From assembly GCF_000980885.2 (NCBI RefSeq), contig NZ_LBDA02000018.1, positions 62,001-126,000 of the forward strand: a stretch of DNA of 64,000 nt, written 5' to 3'. This document shows, piece after piece, positions 6,586-16,550 of this stretch. The DNA comes from Streptomyces malaysiense (GTDB lineage: Bacteria > Actinomycetota > Actinomycetes > Streptomycetales > Streptomycetaceae). A program made the position numbers and the translations under genes. A model generated the notes under the pieces. That model did not search any database and was not told the DNA's origin. It saw only the letters and a list, made by a program, of their open reading frames with translations. The first letter of the stretch is position 1. Each line of letters begins with the position of its first letter.

Positions 6586-8748
6586 TCAGTGGTGCGAGGA
6601 GTGACCGGCCTGGTGGCGCGGGGCGTACGGGACCTGCTTGGTGACGCCCTTGGGGAGCCTGGTGCGCGGGGCCGGTGCGGTGGCCGCCGGGTGGGTGGTG
6701 CGGCCGTGGGTTCCCGGGACGGCGGCGGGCGCGGTGGCCGGCAGGGTGAAGGTCTGCGGGAGCCCGAGGGAGGCGGTCCAGCCGGACTGCTCGCCCGCGT
6801 AGGAGCTGCCGAAGGCCCCGAGACCGTAGGTGCTGCCGGTGGGCAGGGTGGCGTTGGTGTAGGTGCCGCCGGGCGCCTGGACGGTGACCGTGTTGCCGAT
6901 GCGGTAGGCGGTGACCTGGCCGGCGTTCAGGGCGTCGGTCCAGGCGGTGCGGCGCTGGAGTTCGGTGCCGATGTCCTTCATCCGCAGGTTCACCAGCGGG
7001 GTGTTGGCGGCGAACAGGTTGGCGTAGCCGTCGAGCACGCCGTTGAGGACCGGGTAGGCGATGCGGTCCTCGGTGAGGTTGGACTGGTGGATGAAGTGCG
7101 GCTTCGGGTCGTTGGAGAGCACATGACCGAGGTCGATGCGGGTCTCCAGCGGCACGATGTAGTCCTGGTAGCCGGTGCTGGTGTCCAGCGGGGCGGGCAG
7201 GCAGGTGGTGGTCGCGGGATTGTCCTCGCACACACCGCTGCCGCCCTGGGCGCGGCTGGTGTAGAGCCAGTTGTACTCGTCGACCTCCTCGGAGGCCTTG
7301 CCCGCGTTGTAGAAGACGTTCATCGGGTAGCGGGCGACCGTTTCGGCGGGGCCGACCGGGCGCTGGGCGGGGTCACGGGAGGCGTCCGCGCCGAGCCACT
7401 TGACGCCGGTGTCGGTGAGCGCCGGGCCCAGGTTGGGGTTGTCGTCGGGCTGCTGCGGCAGGATGCGCATGCCGGAGTGCTCACCGGTCACCAACTCGCT
7501 GTTGTCCAGGGGCAGTCCGTTGGCCAGGGCCCAGGCGCGGTTGTTGGCGATCTCGTCGTCGATGGTCAGCCGGCTGACCCACTTGGTGCTGCCGTCGGCG
7601 TTGGTCTCGCACTTCCACGGCACCACGGTGGTGTCCTGCTCGCAGCCGAGGAAGGCGTGCGTGTAGGTGTGGTTGATCCAGCGGAACTGGTCGCGGTCGG
7701 CGATGAACTTGTCGGCGAGCTGGTCGACGCCGTTGTTGTCCTCGCGCTGGTCGACGCTGCCGGAGCCGTTGAAGGCGAGGTCGAAGGTGAAGCCGTGGCT
7801 CTGTTCCCAGGCGGCGGCGTAGTCGACGTCCGCCGGGGTCATCCGGATCGGGCTCGGCGTGCCGGAGCTGTTGGTGCAGTCGACGTCGCCGGGCGTGCAG
7901 TTGAGCTGGGTGTCCCAGCGGTCGTCGGCCGCGAAGACGTCGTCCACGTGCACGGCGAAGTAGTTGCGGGAGGAGCCGAGGTGCACGCCCGCGGTCATCC
8001 AGTCCACGATGCCGCGCGCCAGCAGCCGGAACTGCTGCTGGTACTGGTTGTAGACGAAGGTGATGACCAGCTCGCGCCGCCCGTCGTGCCGGTACTCGCC
8101 GACGAGCGAGCCCTGGGTGGTGGTGCCGGGAATGGTCGCCTGGACGTACGGGGTGAAGTCGGCGCCGGGTGCGGGCGTCGAGAGGTAGGCGTAACTCTCG
8201 CCCACGGTGGGTGAGTTGTCCTCGAAGGGCACGGCACCCTTGAGGTAGTCGAAGGGTCCCGCCTCGCCCGCCGCGGTGACCTGGGCCTGGATGCCGTCGA
8301 CGCTGCCGGAGTAGCCGCCGCTGGTCGGGACCTGCAGCCCGGCCTGGGGGCGGGCGTAGGTGTAGGCGTCGACCTGCGGGATGCCGTACGTCTGCTCGTA
8401 GGCGGCGAGCGCGCTCATCTCGGCACTGCCGGTGGCGAACGGGTTGTCTTTGGGCAGGACGACGGCCTGGTACTTGGCGCGGGGCCGGCCGTCCACCGTG
8501 TCGGCGAGGAAGCCGGCGTCGATGGTGGGACGGCTACTGCTGGTCAGGTCGACCTTGGTGAACGGCGTTCCCTCCGAGGTGAGTTCGGCGGCGATGGCGT
8601 CGGTGGCCGGGCCGCCGTCGCTCACGAGCAGGACTCTGAGATCGATACGTGGTGTGCCGCCGTCGGCCCGGGCAGGTCCTGCCTGGAGGCCGAGGGCGGC
8701 CACGAGCGCGCCCACCGTGAGCGCGGTGGTGCGAATGGTCCGCTTCAT
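6586..8748 (-). CDS. Secreted Agd3-like (CE18-type) polysaccharide deacetylase
   Basis: The 720-residue protein starts MKRTIRTT with a classic signal peptide ending ARADG. A long N-terminal beta-rich part is followed by a deacetylase core containing FAVHVDDVFAADDRWD (about residues 264-279), WINHTYTH (about 357-364, an H-x3-H pair) and TGEHSGMR. A metal-binding Asp plus two His is the carbohydrate-esterase-4-like pattern, and the domain order and length match Agd3, the fungal deacetylase of galactosaminogalactan. The likely role is extracellular partial deacetylation of a hexosamine polymer, giving it positive charge and adhesiveness. I chose the ATG at 8748 because GGGGAGGGG lies 11 bases upstream and the signal peptide follows directly. 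It is the first gene of the minus-strand operon. The Pro/Ala/His-rich C terminus (ending HSSHH) looks disordered. Confidence 0.82.
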   Translation of the reverse strand: MKRTIRTTALTVGALVAALGLQAGPARADGGTPRIDLRVLLVSDGGPATDAIAAELTSEGTPFTKVDLTSSSRPTIDAGFLADTVDGRPRAKYQAVVLPKDNPFATGSAEMSALAAYEQTYGIPQVDAYTYARPQAGLQVPTSGGYSGSVDGIQAQVTAAGEAGPFDYLKGAVPFEDNSPTVGESYAYLSTPAPGADFTPYVQATIPGTTTQGSLVGEYRHDGRRELVITFVYNQYQQQFRLLARGIVDWMTAGVHLGSSRNYFAVHVDDVFAADDRWDTQLNCTPGDVDCTNSSGTPSPIRMTPADVDYAAAWEQSHGFTFDLAFNGSGSVDQREDNNGVDQLADKFIADRDQFRWINHTYTHAFLGCEQDTTVVPWKCETNADGSTKWVSRLTIDDEIANNRAWALANGLPLDNSELVTGEHSGMRILPQQPDDNPNLGPALTDTGVKWLGADASRDPAQRPVGPAETVARYPMNVFYNAGKASEEVDEYNWLYTSRAQGGSGVCEDNPATTTCLPAPLDTSTGYQDYIVPLETRIDLGHVLSNDPKPHFIHQSNLTEDRIAYPVLNGVLDGYANLFAANTPLVNLRMKDIGTELQRRTAWTDALNAGQVTAYRIGNTVTVQAPGGTYTNATLPTGSTYGLGAFGSSYAGEQSGWTASLGLPQTFTLPATAPAAVPGTHGRTTHPAATAPAPRTRLPKGVTKQVPYAPRHQAGHSSHH

Positions 8749-9047
8749 GCGGTGAAGTTCCCCTCCCCGGACAGGGGTGAGCACGGCTCGCATGGAGCGG
8801 ACGCACCCCCTCGCACGCCGCCGGCATCCCCCTCAGAAGCCGGTCGTCGTGCATCCGTCGCGTCACATAGTGATGGATGTGTGTAGCTATTGTGGTCGAG
8901 TCACGAAACCTGACGGAAAATGGCGGGTGTCCAACTGCTTTGTGACGCAACCCGATTGACATGTTTCCCGTCGCGTTCGGCGCCGCCCGGCGGACCGTGG
9001 GGTCCACCGGGCGACGTACCGGCTCCTGCGGGGGCGAGAACGAGCCG
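8749..9047. other. Gene-free stretch upstream of the exopolysaccharide operon
   Basis: About 300 bp between two minus-strand genes. The part from 8855 to 8965 is markedly less GC-rich than its surroundings and should carry the promoter of the deacetylase/polysaccharide operon. It contains the short inverted repeat TCAC-ATA-GTGA at 8863-8873 and further GTGAC/GTCAC words, possible regulator contacts. I cannot place -35 and -10 boxes with confidence. The small ORF in it has no coding character. Confidence 0.5.
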
Positions 9048-9575
9048 TCAGGCGCAGAGCACGCGCGTCTCGGGCGTGTAGACGGGGCCGCCGCTGCTGT
9101 TGGTGCCGTCGCTGAACTCGGCGTAGAAGTACGAGTAGAAGCCGATGTTGCCGTTGCAGCCGGAGTCGGCGGCGACCTGGAGGGTCAGGGTGACGGTACG
9201 GCTCTGGCCGGGCGGGATGGTGGCGCCGTAGTTGGTGCCGAGGTTGGTCGGGCCGGTGCCGGAGCAGGAGGTGCTGGTGCCGTCGGCTGCGGCCAGGGTG
9301 CACCCGGAGAAGCTGTACTTCAGGTCCGGACGCTGGGTGGTCAGCCAGGTCGGATCGATCGTCTGGTAGACGAACAGGACGTCGTACGTCTTGTTGTTGG
9401 TGAGCGTCATGGACAGCTTGACCGAACCACCGGGCGTGGTGGTGGCGCTGTCGGTGCTGAAGGTGAGGGCGGCCGGGTCCGGGTCCGCGCTGGCGATGGT
9501 GCTGAAGCCGAAGACGGCGAGGACGACGGCGAGGACGGCGGTGAGACCGAGGCGTCTCAGCAGAGGTGATCGCAT
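9048..9575 (-). CDS. Secreted protein of unknown function with CARDB-like beta fold
   Basis: The 175-residue product has a signal peptide (MRSPLLRRLG, then a hydrophobic stretch ending TIASADPDP) and a single beta-rich domain. Segments such as TTPGGSVKLSMTLTNNKTYD and IPPGQSRTVTLTLQV resemble immunoglobulin-like adhesion or protease-associated domains. Four Cys in the mature part (CTLAAADG, TSCSG, SGCNGN, RVLCA) suggest two disulfides, fitting an extracellular protein. It lies upstream of the polysaccharide operon on the same strand, separated from it by about 300 bp of AT-richer DNA, so it is probably a separate unit. I do not recognise a named family. Confidence 0.75.
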   Translation of the reverse strand: MRSPLLRRLGLTAVLAVVLAVFGFSTIASADPDPAALTFSTDSATTTPGGSVKLSMTLTNNKTYDVLFVYQTIDPTWLTTQRPDLKYSFSGCTLAAADGTSTSCSGTGPTNLGTNYGATIPPGQSRTVTLTLQVAADSGCNGNIGFYSYFYAEFSDGTNSSGGPVYTPETRVLCA

Positions 9576-9866
9576 GGCCCGGGAGGCTAGGCGCGGGGTG
9601 CGCGCGGCGTCTGCCCCGTCACGAGCCCCCGAGGCTCGATCGGCCGAAAGTGGTCGTTCAGTGAAGGCGGTGTGATGATGATGTGATGATCTTGCCGGAG
9701 GGATATCCCTGCACGGTACGGGCGGTGACGACGGAGATGCGTGGGGTTACCGGAAACGTCGCCGCAAAGCCGGGGTAATGGCGAGGACCCGACCCGCGAT
9801 CACGCACGGAACCAGGTCATCCGGTTGTGTGGCCACACGATTCCCGGCCAACCGATGAATTCCGGC

Positions 9867-9898
9867 CGCGCCGGCCCTCCCGTGAGAGGACCGGCGCG
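9867..9898. terminator. Hairpin terminator behind the adenosine deaminase gene
   Basis: CGCGCCGGCCCTC and GAGGACCGGCGCG form a 13-position stem with one mismatch and a six-base loop. The hairpin starts 13 bp beyond the stop codon of the minus-strand adenosine deaminase gene, as expected of its transcription terminator. The 335 bp between 9576 and 9910 hold no gene. A 12-bp palindrome, GTGTGGCCACAC, lies at 9827-9838. Confidence 0.65.
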
Positions 9899-9910
9899 AC
9901 CCCGTACGCA

Positions 9911-11518
9911 TCACCCCCGGGCGTGCGCCCGCTCGAACGCCGCGAACGCGGCCTCCTGGCGCCACTCCAGGCGCGCCCTGGCGCTGCCGGCGAGGAGCCG
10001 CCGGCAGGCCGCCTCCCGCACCGGCTGTCCGGGGCGCTCGGCGCGGCAGGCCGCGACCGGGTGGTAGCCCAGGGCGGTGGGGTTGCCCCGCCACAGGCTC
10101 GCACCGGGCAGGAAAGCGTACTGGAGGGAGGCGCGGGCCAGGTCCTTCAGCTCGGGGTAGCCGAGGCCGTAGGTGGCCGCGGCGTACTGGTACTCGTGGC
10201 CGATGTCGATGCGCGAGACGCCGGGGTCGTCGGTGGCGAGGACGACCGGGACGCCGTAGCGGCGGTACGTGGTGAAGGGGTGCTCGGCGCCCTTGACGCC
10301 GAGGATCTGGGCATTGCTGGAGAAGGGCACCTCGACGGCGATCTGCCGGGCCGCCATGGTCCGGGCGGTGCGCTGCCAGTCGTCCTCGTGGACGAGGTCG
10401 ACGCCGTGGCCGACGCGCTGGGTGTGCGCGACGTCGACCGCCTGCGCGATATGGGACCTCAGCGCCTCGGGCTTGACCAGTCCGGGCCACAACTCCCCCG
10501 CGTGCAGGGTGACATGGGCCCTCGGGTACTGGGTGCGCAGATAGCCGACCATGCGCATCTGGAGGCTGTAGTTCTCCAGCGAGCTGTCCCAGTCCTCCGG
10601 CTGCACCAGGTTGACGGCGACGAAGCGCGGGTCCGCCTCGGCGAGCCGCATGCCGAGATCCAGCTGGGTGAAGACCCGCACCGGTGAACTGCCGCGGGAC
10701 GCCTGGGAGATCCAGCGGACGGTGAGCCCGCAGGCGGGCCGGGCCCCGGCGGTGCCGCAGTGCTCGGCGGCGCGGAACTCGGCGTCGCCGTCGTCGGCCT
10801 CCTTGCGGGCGTCCGCGACCAGCTTGTCCAGCTTGCCGCCGGCGACCAGCTCGCGGTGCAGGGCGGTGAGATCGGCGTCCCAGCCCACCTGGTCGGCGAG
10901 CCGCTTGGCGCCGTCGGAGGCGGGGGTGACCATCGTCTCCAGGTACGACTGGTTGCCGGCGACGACGGTGTCGGCGACCTGGGCGAGCAGCTTGCCCCGG
11001 TGCCGCCAGGTGACCTCGCCGAACTTGCCGAACGTGTCGAAGAAGTGGTCGTGCCCGTTCTCGTCGGGCGGGAAGTCCTGCATGGACCAGGCACGCACGA
11101 TCGCGTCGTGGAAGGCGCGGTCGGTACGGGCGTCGGCGGCGGGACGGGTGCCGGGACCGCAGGGCGGGGCGACGGCGGTCATCGTCGCGTCGATGCACAG
11201 GCCGTCCTCGGCGGCCAGTTCGATGAGGTAGTCCGTGCTCACCGCTCCGGAGAGATGGTTGTGCAGGTCCCCGCCCTTGGGGAGCTGCCGGAAGAAGGCC
11301 CGCAGGGCCGCGGGCCTGCCCTCGACCGAGCGGAGATAGGCGTCGGTCCGCGCCTCGGCGGCCGTGGCCGGCCGGAGCGACGGCGCGGCGGGCCGGTCCG
11401 CCGCGCGCGCGGGCTGCGCGGCGGCGGGCAGGGCGGACAGCAGGGACAGGACACTGAGGGTGCCGAGGACGGCCGGAACGACCCGGCGCGGTACGGCACT
11501 TCGGGTGTGCGAACTCAC
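9911..11518 (-). CDS. Secreted adenosine deaminase (ADA/ADGF family)
   Basis: The 535-residue protein has a signal peptide (VVPAVLGTLSVLSLLSALPA followed by Ala-rich sequence) and the full set of adenosine deaminase metal and catalytic motifs: GGDLHNHLSG, LHAGE, QRVGHG, SSNAQILG and ATDDPG. These supply the zinc-binding His residues, the catalytic Glu and the Asp pair. The family converts adenosine to inosine. The long N-terminal region and export signal resemble the secreted growth-factor-type enzymes, so it probably salvages or removes extracellular adenosine. The GTG at 11518 is the only plausible start before the signal peptide, although no clear ribosome-binding site precedes it. It is monocistronic, with a hairpin after the stop. 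Confidence 0.88.
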   Translation of the reverse strand: MSSHTRSAVPRRVVPAVLGTLSVLSLLSALPAAAQPARAADRPAAPSLRPATAAEARTDAYLRSVEGRPAALRAFFRQLPKGGDLHNHLSGAVSTDYLIELAAEDGLCIDATMTAVAPPCGPGTRPAADARTDRAFHDAIVRAWSMQDFPPDENGHDHFFDTFGKFGEVTWRHRGKLLAQVADTVVAGNQSYLETMVTPASDGAKRLADQVGWDADLTALHRELVAGGKLDKLVADARKEADDGDAEFRAAEHCGTAGARPACGLTVRWISQASRGSSPVRVFTQLDLGMRLAEADPRFVAVNLVQPEDWDSSLENYSLQMRMVGYLRTQYPRAHVTLHAGELWPGLVKPEALRSHIAQAVDVAHTQRVGHGVDLVHEDDWQRTARTMAARQIAVEVPFSSNAQILGVKGAEHPFTTYRRYGVPVVLATDDPGVSRIDIGHEYQYAAATYGLGYPELKDLARASLQYAFLPGASLWRGNPTALGYHPVAACRAERPGQPVREAACRRLLAGSARARLEWRQEAAFAAFERAHARG

Positions 11519-11737
11519 AGGTGCATGATCGGCGAAGGAGTACGACGGCGAGGGCGCGACCGGCGCACACCGGCCGGAGAGCACTCGTGCGAGTGACGTG
11601 TCCGTCTCCCTGTCCGGTAAGGACGGCGAGGCCGGCGCGCCCGGGGCCGGGGACCACCGGGGTGGCATGCCGGGCGCCGGCCCGGGTATTCGCGGCTGCG
11701 ACGTCGCACACCGGCGAGACACCAGGAGGCCGACCCC

Positions 11738-11983
11738 ATGCTGATGGCACACCCCGCCGTACTGAAGGACCTCATCACCCAGTACGAGACCCTTGCGCTG
11801 CTCGGCGCCGAGGAGAGCACCCCGAGGACGCGGCAGCGGCTCGCGGACATCTCGTACACGCTGTGCGTGGCCACCGGGACGCGGGATGTCGACATGGCCC
11901 TGATCGCGGCGCGCCACCGGCTGTCCGGGGCCCGCCCGGAGGACGACTCGCTGGTCCAGGACCCCTCGCCGGCCGTCGCCTGA
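11738..11983 (+). CDS. DUF5133 domain protein
   Basis: This 81-residue protein matches the small Streptomyces DUF5133 family: MLMAHPAVLKDLITQYETL at the N terminus and ISYTLCVATGTRDVDMAL in the middle. It is almost entirely helical, with no signal peptide or membrane segment. ACCAGGAGG lies eight bases before the ATG. The gene stands alone and is divergent from the adenosine deaminase. No function is known for the family. In other streptomycetes it is often seen near stress and developmental genes, but nothing here tests that. Confidence 0.85.
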   Translation: MLMAHPAVLKDLITQYETLALLGAEESTPRTRQRLADISYTLCVATGTRDVDMALIAARHRLSGARPEDDSLVQDPSPAVA

Positions 11984-12176
11984 CGCCCCGGCGGGGGACC
12001 GCGCACCGCCGCCGGCGCCGCGTCCGGCCCGCGGCTCCCCGCGGCCCTCCCCCGAACTCGCGGGCTCCCGCTTCTGGTCGGCGGGACCTGCCGGACGGTA
12101 TACAGGCCCGGTCATTCGCGTGAGGGCCGCTCCCGGGCGCCGCCGTCCGCGCTGTGTACCGGTCCCAGGGGGAACG

Positions 12177-13094
12177 ATGACGAACGACAGGCGTGCGGCG
12201 GACGGGGCGAGAGCCCGGCGGCGGGCCGCGGTACTGGGGGCGGCGGTGAGCGGCTGCGCCCTGGTAGCCGCCGCCACCGCTCCGGCCGCCGCGCACCCGG
12301 CGGGCCACGGCCACCGGCTCGACTACGTGGCGCTCGGCGACTCCTACACCTCGGGGCCGGGCATCCCCACCCAGGTGGACGCCGGCTGCGCCCGCTCCGA
12401 CGCGAACTACCCCTCAGTGGTGGCCCGGCGGGAGAGGGCGACGACGTTCACCGACGTCAGCTGCTCGGGCGCGACGACCGTGCAGATGTGGCAGGCCCAG
12501 GGCACCGACCAGCCGCAACTCGACGCCGTGTCACGGAACACGGACCTGGTGTCGCTCCAGATCGGCGGCAACGACGTCGGGTTCGGCACGATCATCGCCA
12601 CCTGCGCCCGGCTCGGCGTCCAGGACCCGACGGGCAATCCGTGCGAGCGCTCCTACACGGCGTCCGGACAGGACGCGCTGGCCCTGGCGGTGCGGCGGAC
12701 CGCGCCCGAGATCGCCCGGGTGCTGCGGGCCGTGCACGCGCGGGCGCCGCACGCCCGGGTCGTGGTCGTCGGCTACCCGGACCTGCTGCCCGACGACGGC
12801 GTGGGCTGCTTCCCCCAGGTCCCCTTCGCTCAGGGCGACTTCGCCTACCTGCGGGACACCGAGAAGCGGCTGGACCTGATGCTGCGCACGGTGACCGGGC
12901 GCAACCGGGCGCAGTACGTGGACACGTACGGCCCGACCGTGGGTCACGACATGTGCAAGGCGCCCGCGGACCGCTGGATCGAACCGCTCGCCCCGGCCGC
13001 GCCCGCGGCCCCGGCACACCCCAACGCCCGAGGCGAGCAGGCCATGGCGGAAGCGGTCCTGAGACGGCTCGCGGGGAACCACGGGCACCACTGA
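12177..13094 (+). CDS. Secreted SGNH/GDSL lipase-esterase
   Basis: The 305-residue protein has a signal peptide (RRRAAVLGAAVSGCALVAAA, cut after AAAHP) followed by the GDSL blocks YVALGDSYTSGPG (nucleophile Ser), IGGNDVGF (block III Asn) and a C-terminal AHPNARGEQAMAEA that supplies the catalytic His in block V. Close relatives are Streptomyces extracellular lipases and phospholipases with three disulfides. Cys residues are spaced accordingly (GCARSD, SCSGA, ATCARL, NPCERS, GVGCFP, HDMCKA). GGGGGAAC lies just before the ATG. It is a single gene ending in a hairpin and convergent with pgm. Confidence 0.88.
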   Translation: MTNDRRAADGARARRRAAVLGAAVSGCALVAAATAPAAAHPAGHGHRLDYVALGDSYTSGPGIPTQVDAGCARSDANYPSVVARRERATTFTDVSCSGATTVQMWQAQGTDQPQLDAVSRNTDLVSLQIGGNDVGFGTIIATCARLGVQDPTGNPCERSYTASGQDALALAVRRTAPEIARVLRAVHARAPHARVVVVGYPDLLPDDGVGCFPQVPFAQGDFAYLRDTEKRLDLMLRTVTGRNRAQYVDTYGPTVGHDMCKAPADRWIEPLAPAAPAAPAHPNARGEQAMAEAVLRRLAGNHGHH

Positions 13095-13101
13095 GCACGG
13101 C

Positions 13102-13136
13102 ACGGCGGCCCTCGGCCACGCGCGGGAGGCCGCCGT
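13102..13136. terminator. Terminator hairpin between lipase and pgm
   Basis: ACGGCGGCC at 13102-13110 pairs perfectly with GGCCGCCGT at 13128-13136. It lies 8 bp after the lipase stop, between convergent genes, so it can serve as terminator for the plus strand and perhaps both. Confidence 0.6.
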
Positions 13137-13188
13137 CCGCCGGTGCCGGCGCCCGCCACCCGGCGAGCCCCCGTCCGGCGGCCGTCGC

Positions 13189-14829
<1,641 letters not shown>

Positions 14830-15430
14830 GAGTGCGTTCCTCCGCGTCGGTTTCGGTCGCTCGCTGACGCCCATCTTTCCTCGTCAGGAGCATGACGCGC
14901 GAGTGCGCCCCACCTTATGATCCGCTCGTCCCCGTGCCGTCCGGCCACCCGTGCGGGACGCTTCACGGACGGGCCTGCCACCGCGACCGCACCCGTGCCG
15001 GACGCCCCCGGGGCGCGGCACGTCCTGCCCGCGGGATCCCGGGTCACGCCGCTCCTCCCGCGAGGGACGGTCCCGGCCACCGCGGTGTTCCTGCTCCGGT
15101 TCGCCCGCTTCCCGCGGACCGCCGTCCTCCTCTCCCCCGGCATGGTGCGCGGGTCCGCCGCCCGGGGTGTCCTCGTCCGGCCGACACCGGTGGTCAGCCT
15201 CCGGGCGCCCCGGCCCCTGGTGCCGGACGCGCCGCGCGGGCACTCCCGGCGCCGGCGCCCCCGCGCGTGCGGACGCGCCGGTGAACGGCTGGGGGTCTGG
15301 CCTGCGCACGCCCTGTCCGCCGCGTACGCGGCGGGTACGTCGGGCGTGGGTCCGCCGTCCCCGGCCGCCCGGACCGCGGCGGGAACCGCGCCCGCCGGTC
15401 CACCGCGGACCTCGTGGCCGCGGGCGGCCG
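14830..15430. other. Gene-free stretch between pgm and chitosanase
   Basis: Six hundred bases with several open frames on both strands, but all give Arg/Pro/Gly-rich translations with no recognisable fold, and codon choice does not favour any of them. The first 60 bases should hold the pgm promoter and include a small inverted repeat, CGTCA-N6-TGACG, at 14883-14898. The rest may be decayed sequence. I see no gene, RNA or repeat in it. Confidence 0.5.
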
Positions 15431-16279
15431 TCAGTGGATGTGGTAACTGTCCCCGTACACCTTCCAGTCGAGCGGCGTCCTCAGGTCGAGGTTGCCCTTG
15501 CGCAGGAAGACCCGCTGTTCGGTGTCGACGCGGGTGGTGTCGCTGTGGGCCTCCTCCTGCTTCATGGCCCAGACCCTGGCGTCGAGGAAGGCATCGAGGT
15601 ACGCCGTCTCGTCGCCGCCCTGTGCCGGCGGCTTCGCGGTGCGCAGGGCGCGTCCCCGGATGTTGCGGAAGCTGGTGGAGTCGTCGCCGTCGCCGTGCAT
15701 GACGATGGCGTCGTAGTAGCAGAACTGGCCGAGCGCGCGCAGTCCGTCGGTCCGGCCCCGGGCGACGGCGGGATCGAAGTAGACGCGGTCGCGCTCGTCG
15801 TCCTGGCACCTCCGGAAGACCGTGTCCCGCGCGGCCTCGCGCCAGTCGGCGGGGAAGTCCGGGTCGAGCCCCGAGTGCGAGTCGCTGCCGTCGACCTTGC
15901 GCAGCGCGGGCAGGTACCCGGCGAGGACGTTGCCGGGCTCGCGGTCGGCGTAGAGCCGGACGACGTCGAGCATGTCGCCGGTGCCGGAGCAGAAGCCGAT
16001 GATGCCGGCGGTGTAGCCGCGGCCGTCGCCGATGTCCTCGATGTACTTGTACTGGGCCTTCCAGTCGAGCGAGGAGTTCTCCGCGCTCGACACCAGTTTC
16101 ATCGCGATCTCCTTCTTCGCGGGGTCGTCGAGGCCGGTCGACGCGGCGCTCACGGCCCGTGCCGCGGCGGCGCGCGGGACGCCGAGCGCGGCACCGGCGG
16201 CCACGGCGCCGAGCGCGGCGACGAGGGTACGGCGGGAAAGACGGGCGGAGGCTGCCGATCGGCGGTGTTCGTGCACCAC
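15431..16279 (-). CDS. csn: Secreted chitosanase, glycoside hydrolase family 46
   Basis: The 282-residue protein begins with a twin-arginine-like signal (SRRTLVAALGAVAAGAALG, Ala-rich end) and then follows GH46: KEIAMKLVSSAENSSLDW carries the catalytic Glu, and YIEDIGDGRGYTAGIIGF the catalytic Asp. GTGDMLDVV and FCYYDAIVMHG follow. The family hydrolyses beta-1,4 bonds in chitosan outside the cell. Two GTG codons stand in tandem; I use the outer one because GGAG lies six bases before it. A promoter with a perfect 15-bp palindrome in its spacer lies about 60-90 bp upstream, pointing to substrate-induced derepression. The gene ends close to the gene-free stretch before pgm. Confidence 0.93.
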   Translation of the reverse strand: MVHEHRRSAASARLSRRTLVAALGAVAAGAALGVPRAAAARAVSAASTGLDDPAKKEIAMKLVSSAENSSLDWKAQYKYIEDIGDGRGYTAGIIGFCSGTGDMLDVVRLYADREPGNVLAGYLPALRKVDGSDSHSGLDPDFPADWREAARDTVFRRCQDDERDRVYFDPAVARGRTDGLRALGQFCYYDAIVMHGDGDDSTSFRNIRGRALRTAKPPAQGGDETAYLDAFLDARVWAMKQEEAHSDTTRVDTEQRVFLRKGNLDLRTPLDWKVYGDSYHIH

Positions 16280-16342
16280 TGGGGGCTCCAAGGAGGTGTG
16301 GGGGGTGACGAGTCGCACCAGGTACCGGAGGCGCTGCGAGTA

Positions 16343-16371
16343 CTGGTAGGAAAGTTTCCTATCAGAGTCAG
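16343..16371 (-). promoter_or_regulatory. Chitosanase promoter with palindromic operator in the spacer
   Basis: On the minus strand CTGACT (16371-16366) and TACCAG (16348-16343) are 17 bp apart. Between and overlapping them is TAGGAAA-C-TTTCCTA (16347-16361), a perfect 7-1-7 inverted repeat. Palindromes of this kind precede characterised Streptomyces GH46 genes, where the ROK-family repressor CsnR binds. No such regulator gene is in this window, so the repressor would act in trans. Confidence 0.72.
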
Positions 16372-16550
16372 GAGGAGCCGGTAACCCGGGCCGCGCGAAG
16401 TTCGTAGGATCGGACAGCGCCCACTCAGAAACCGGACCGCTCAATCCCATCCGGCCGCGCAATTGGACTTATGGATCACCTCGGCGCAGGGTGGACAGAC
16501 CCCCCTCGCACCCCTGGGGGACCCGTACCGCACCACCCGGAGAACACCCG

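Noticed and set aside
8863..8873. TCACATAGTGA as a BldD box for the exopolysaccharide operon
   Set aside because: The BldD consensus needs five bases between TNAC and GTNA; here there are three, so I list it only as an unnamed short repeat.
14917..15702. Plus-strand 261-codon frame between pgm and chitosanase
   Set aside because: Its second half is antisense to the real chitosanase gene, and its first half is Arg/Pro-rich without motifs.
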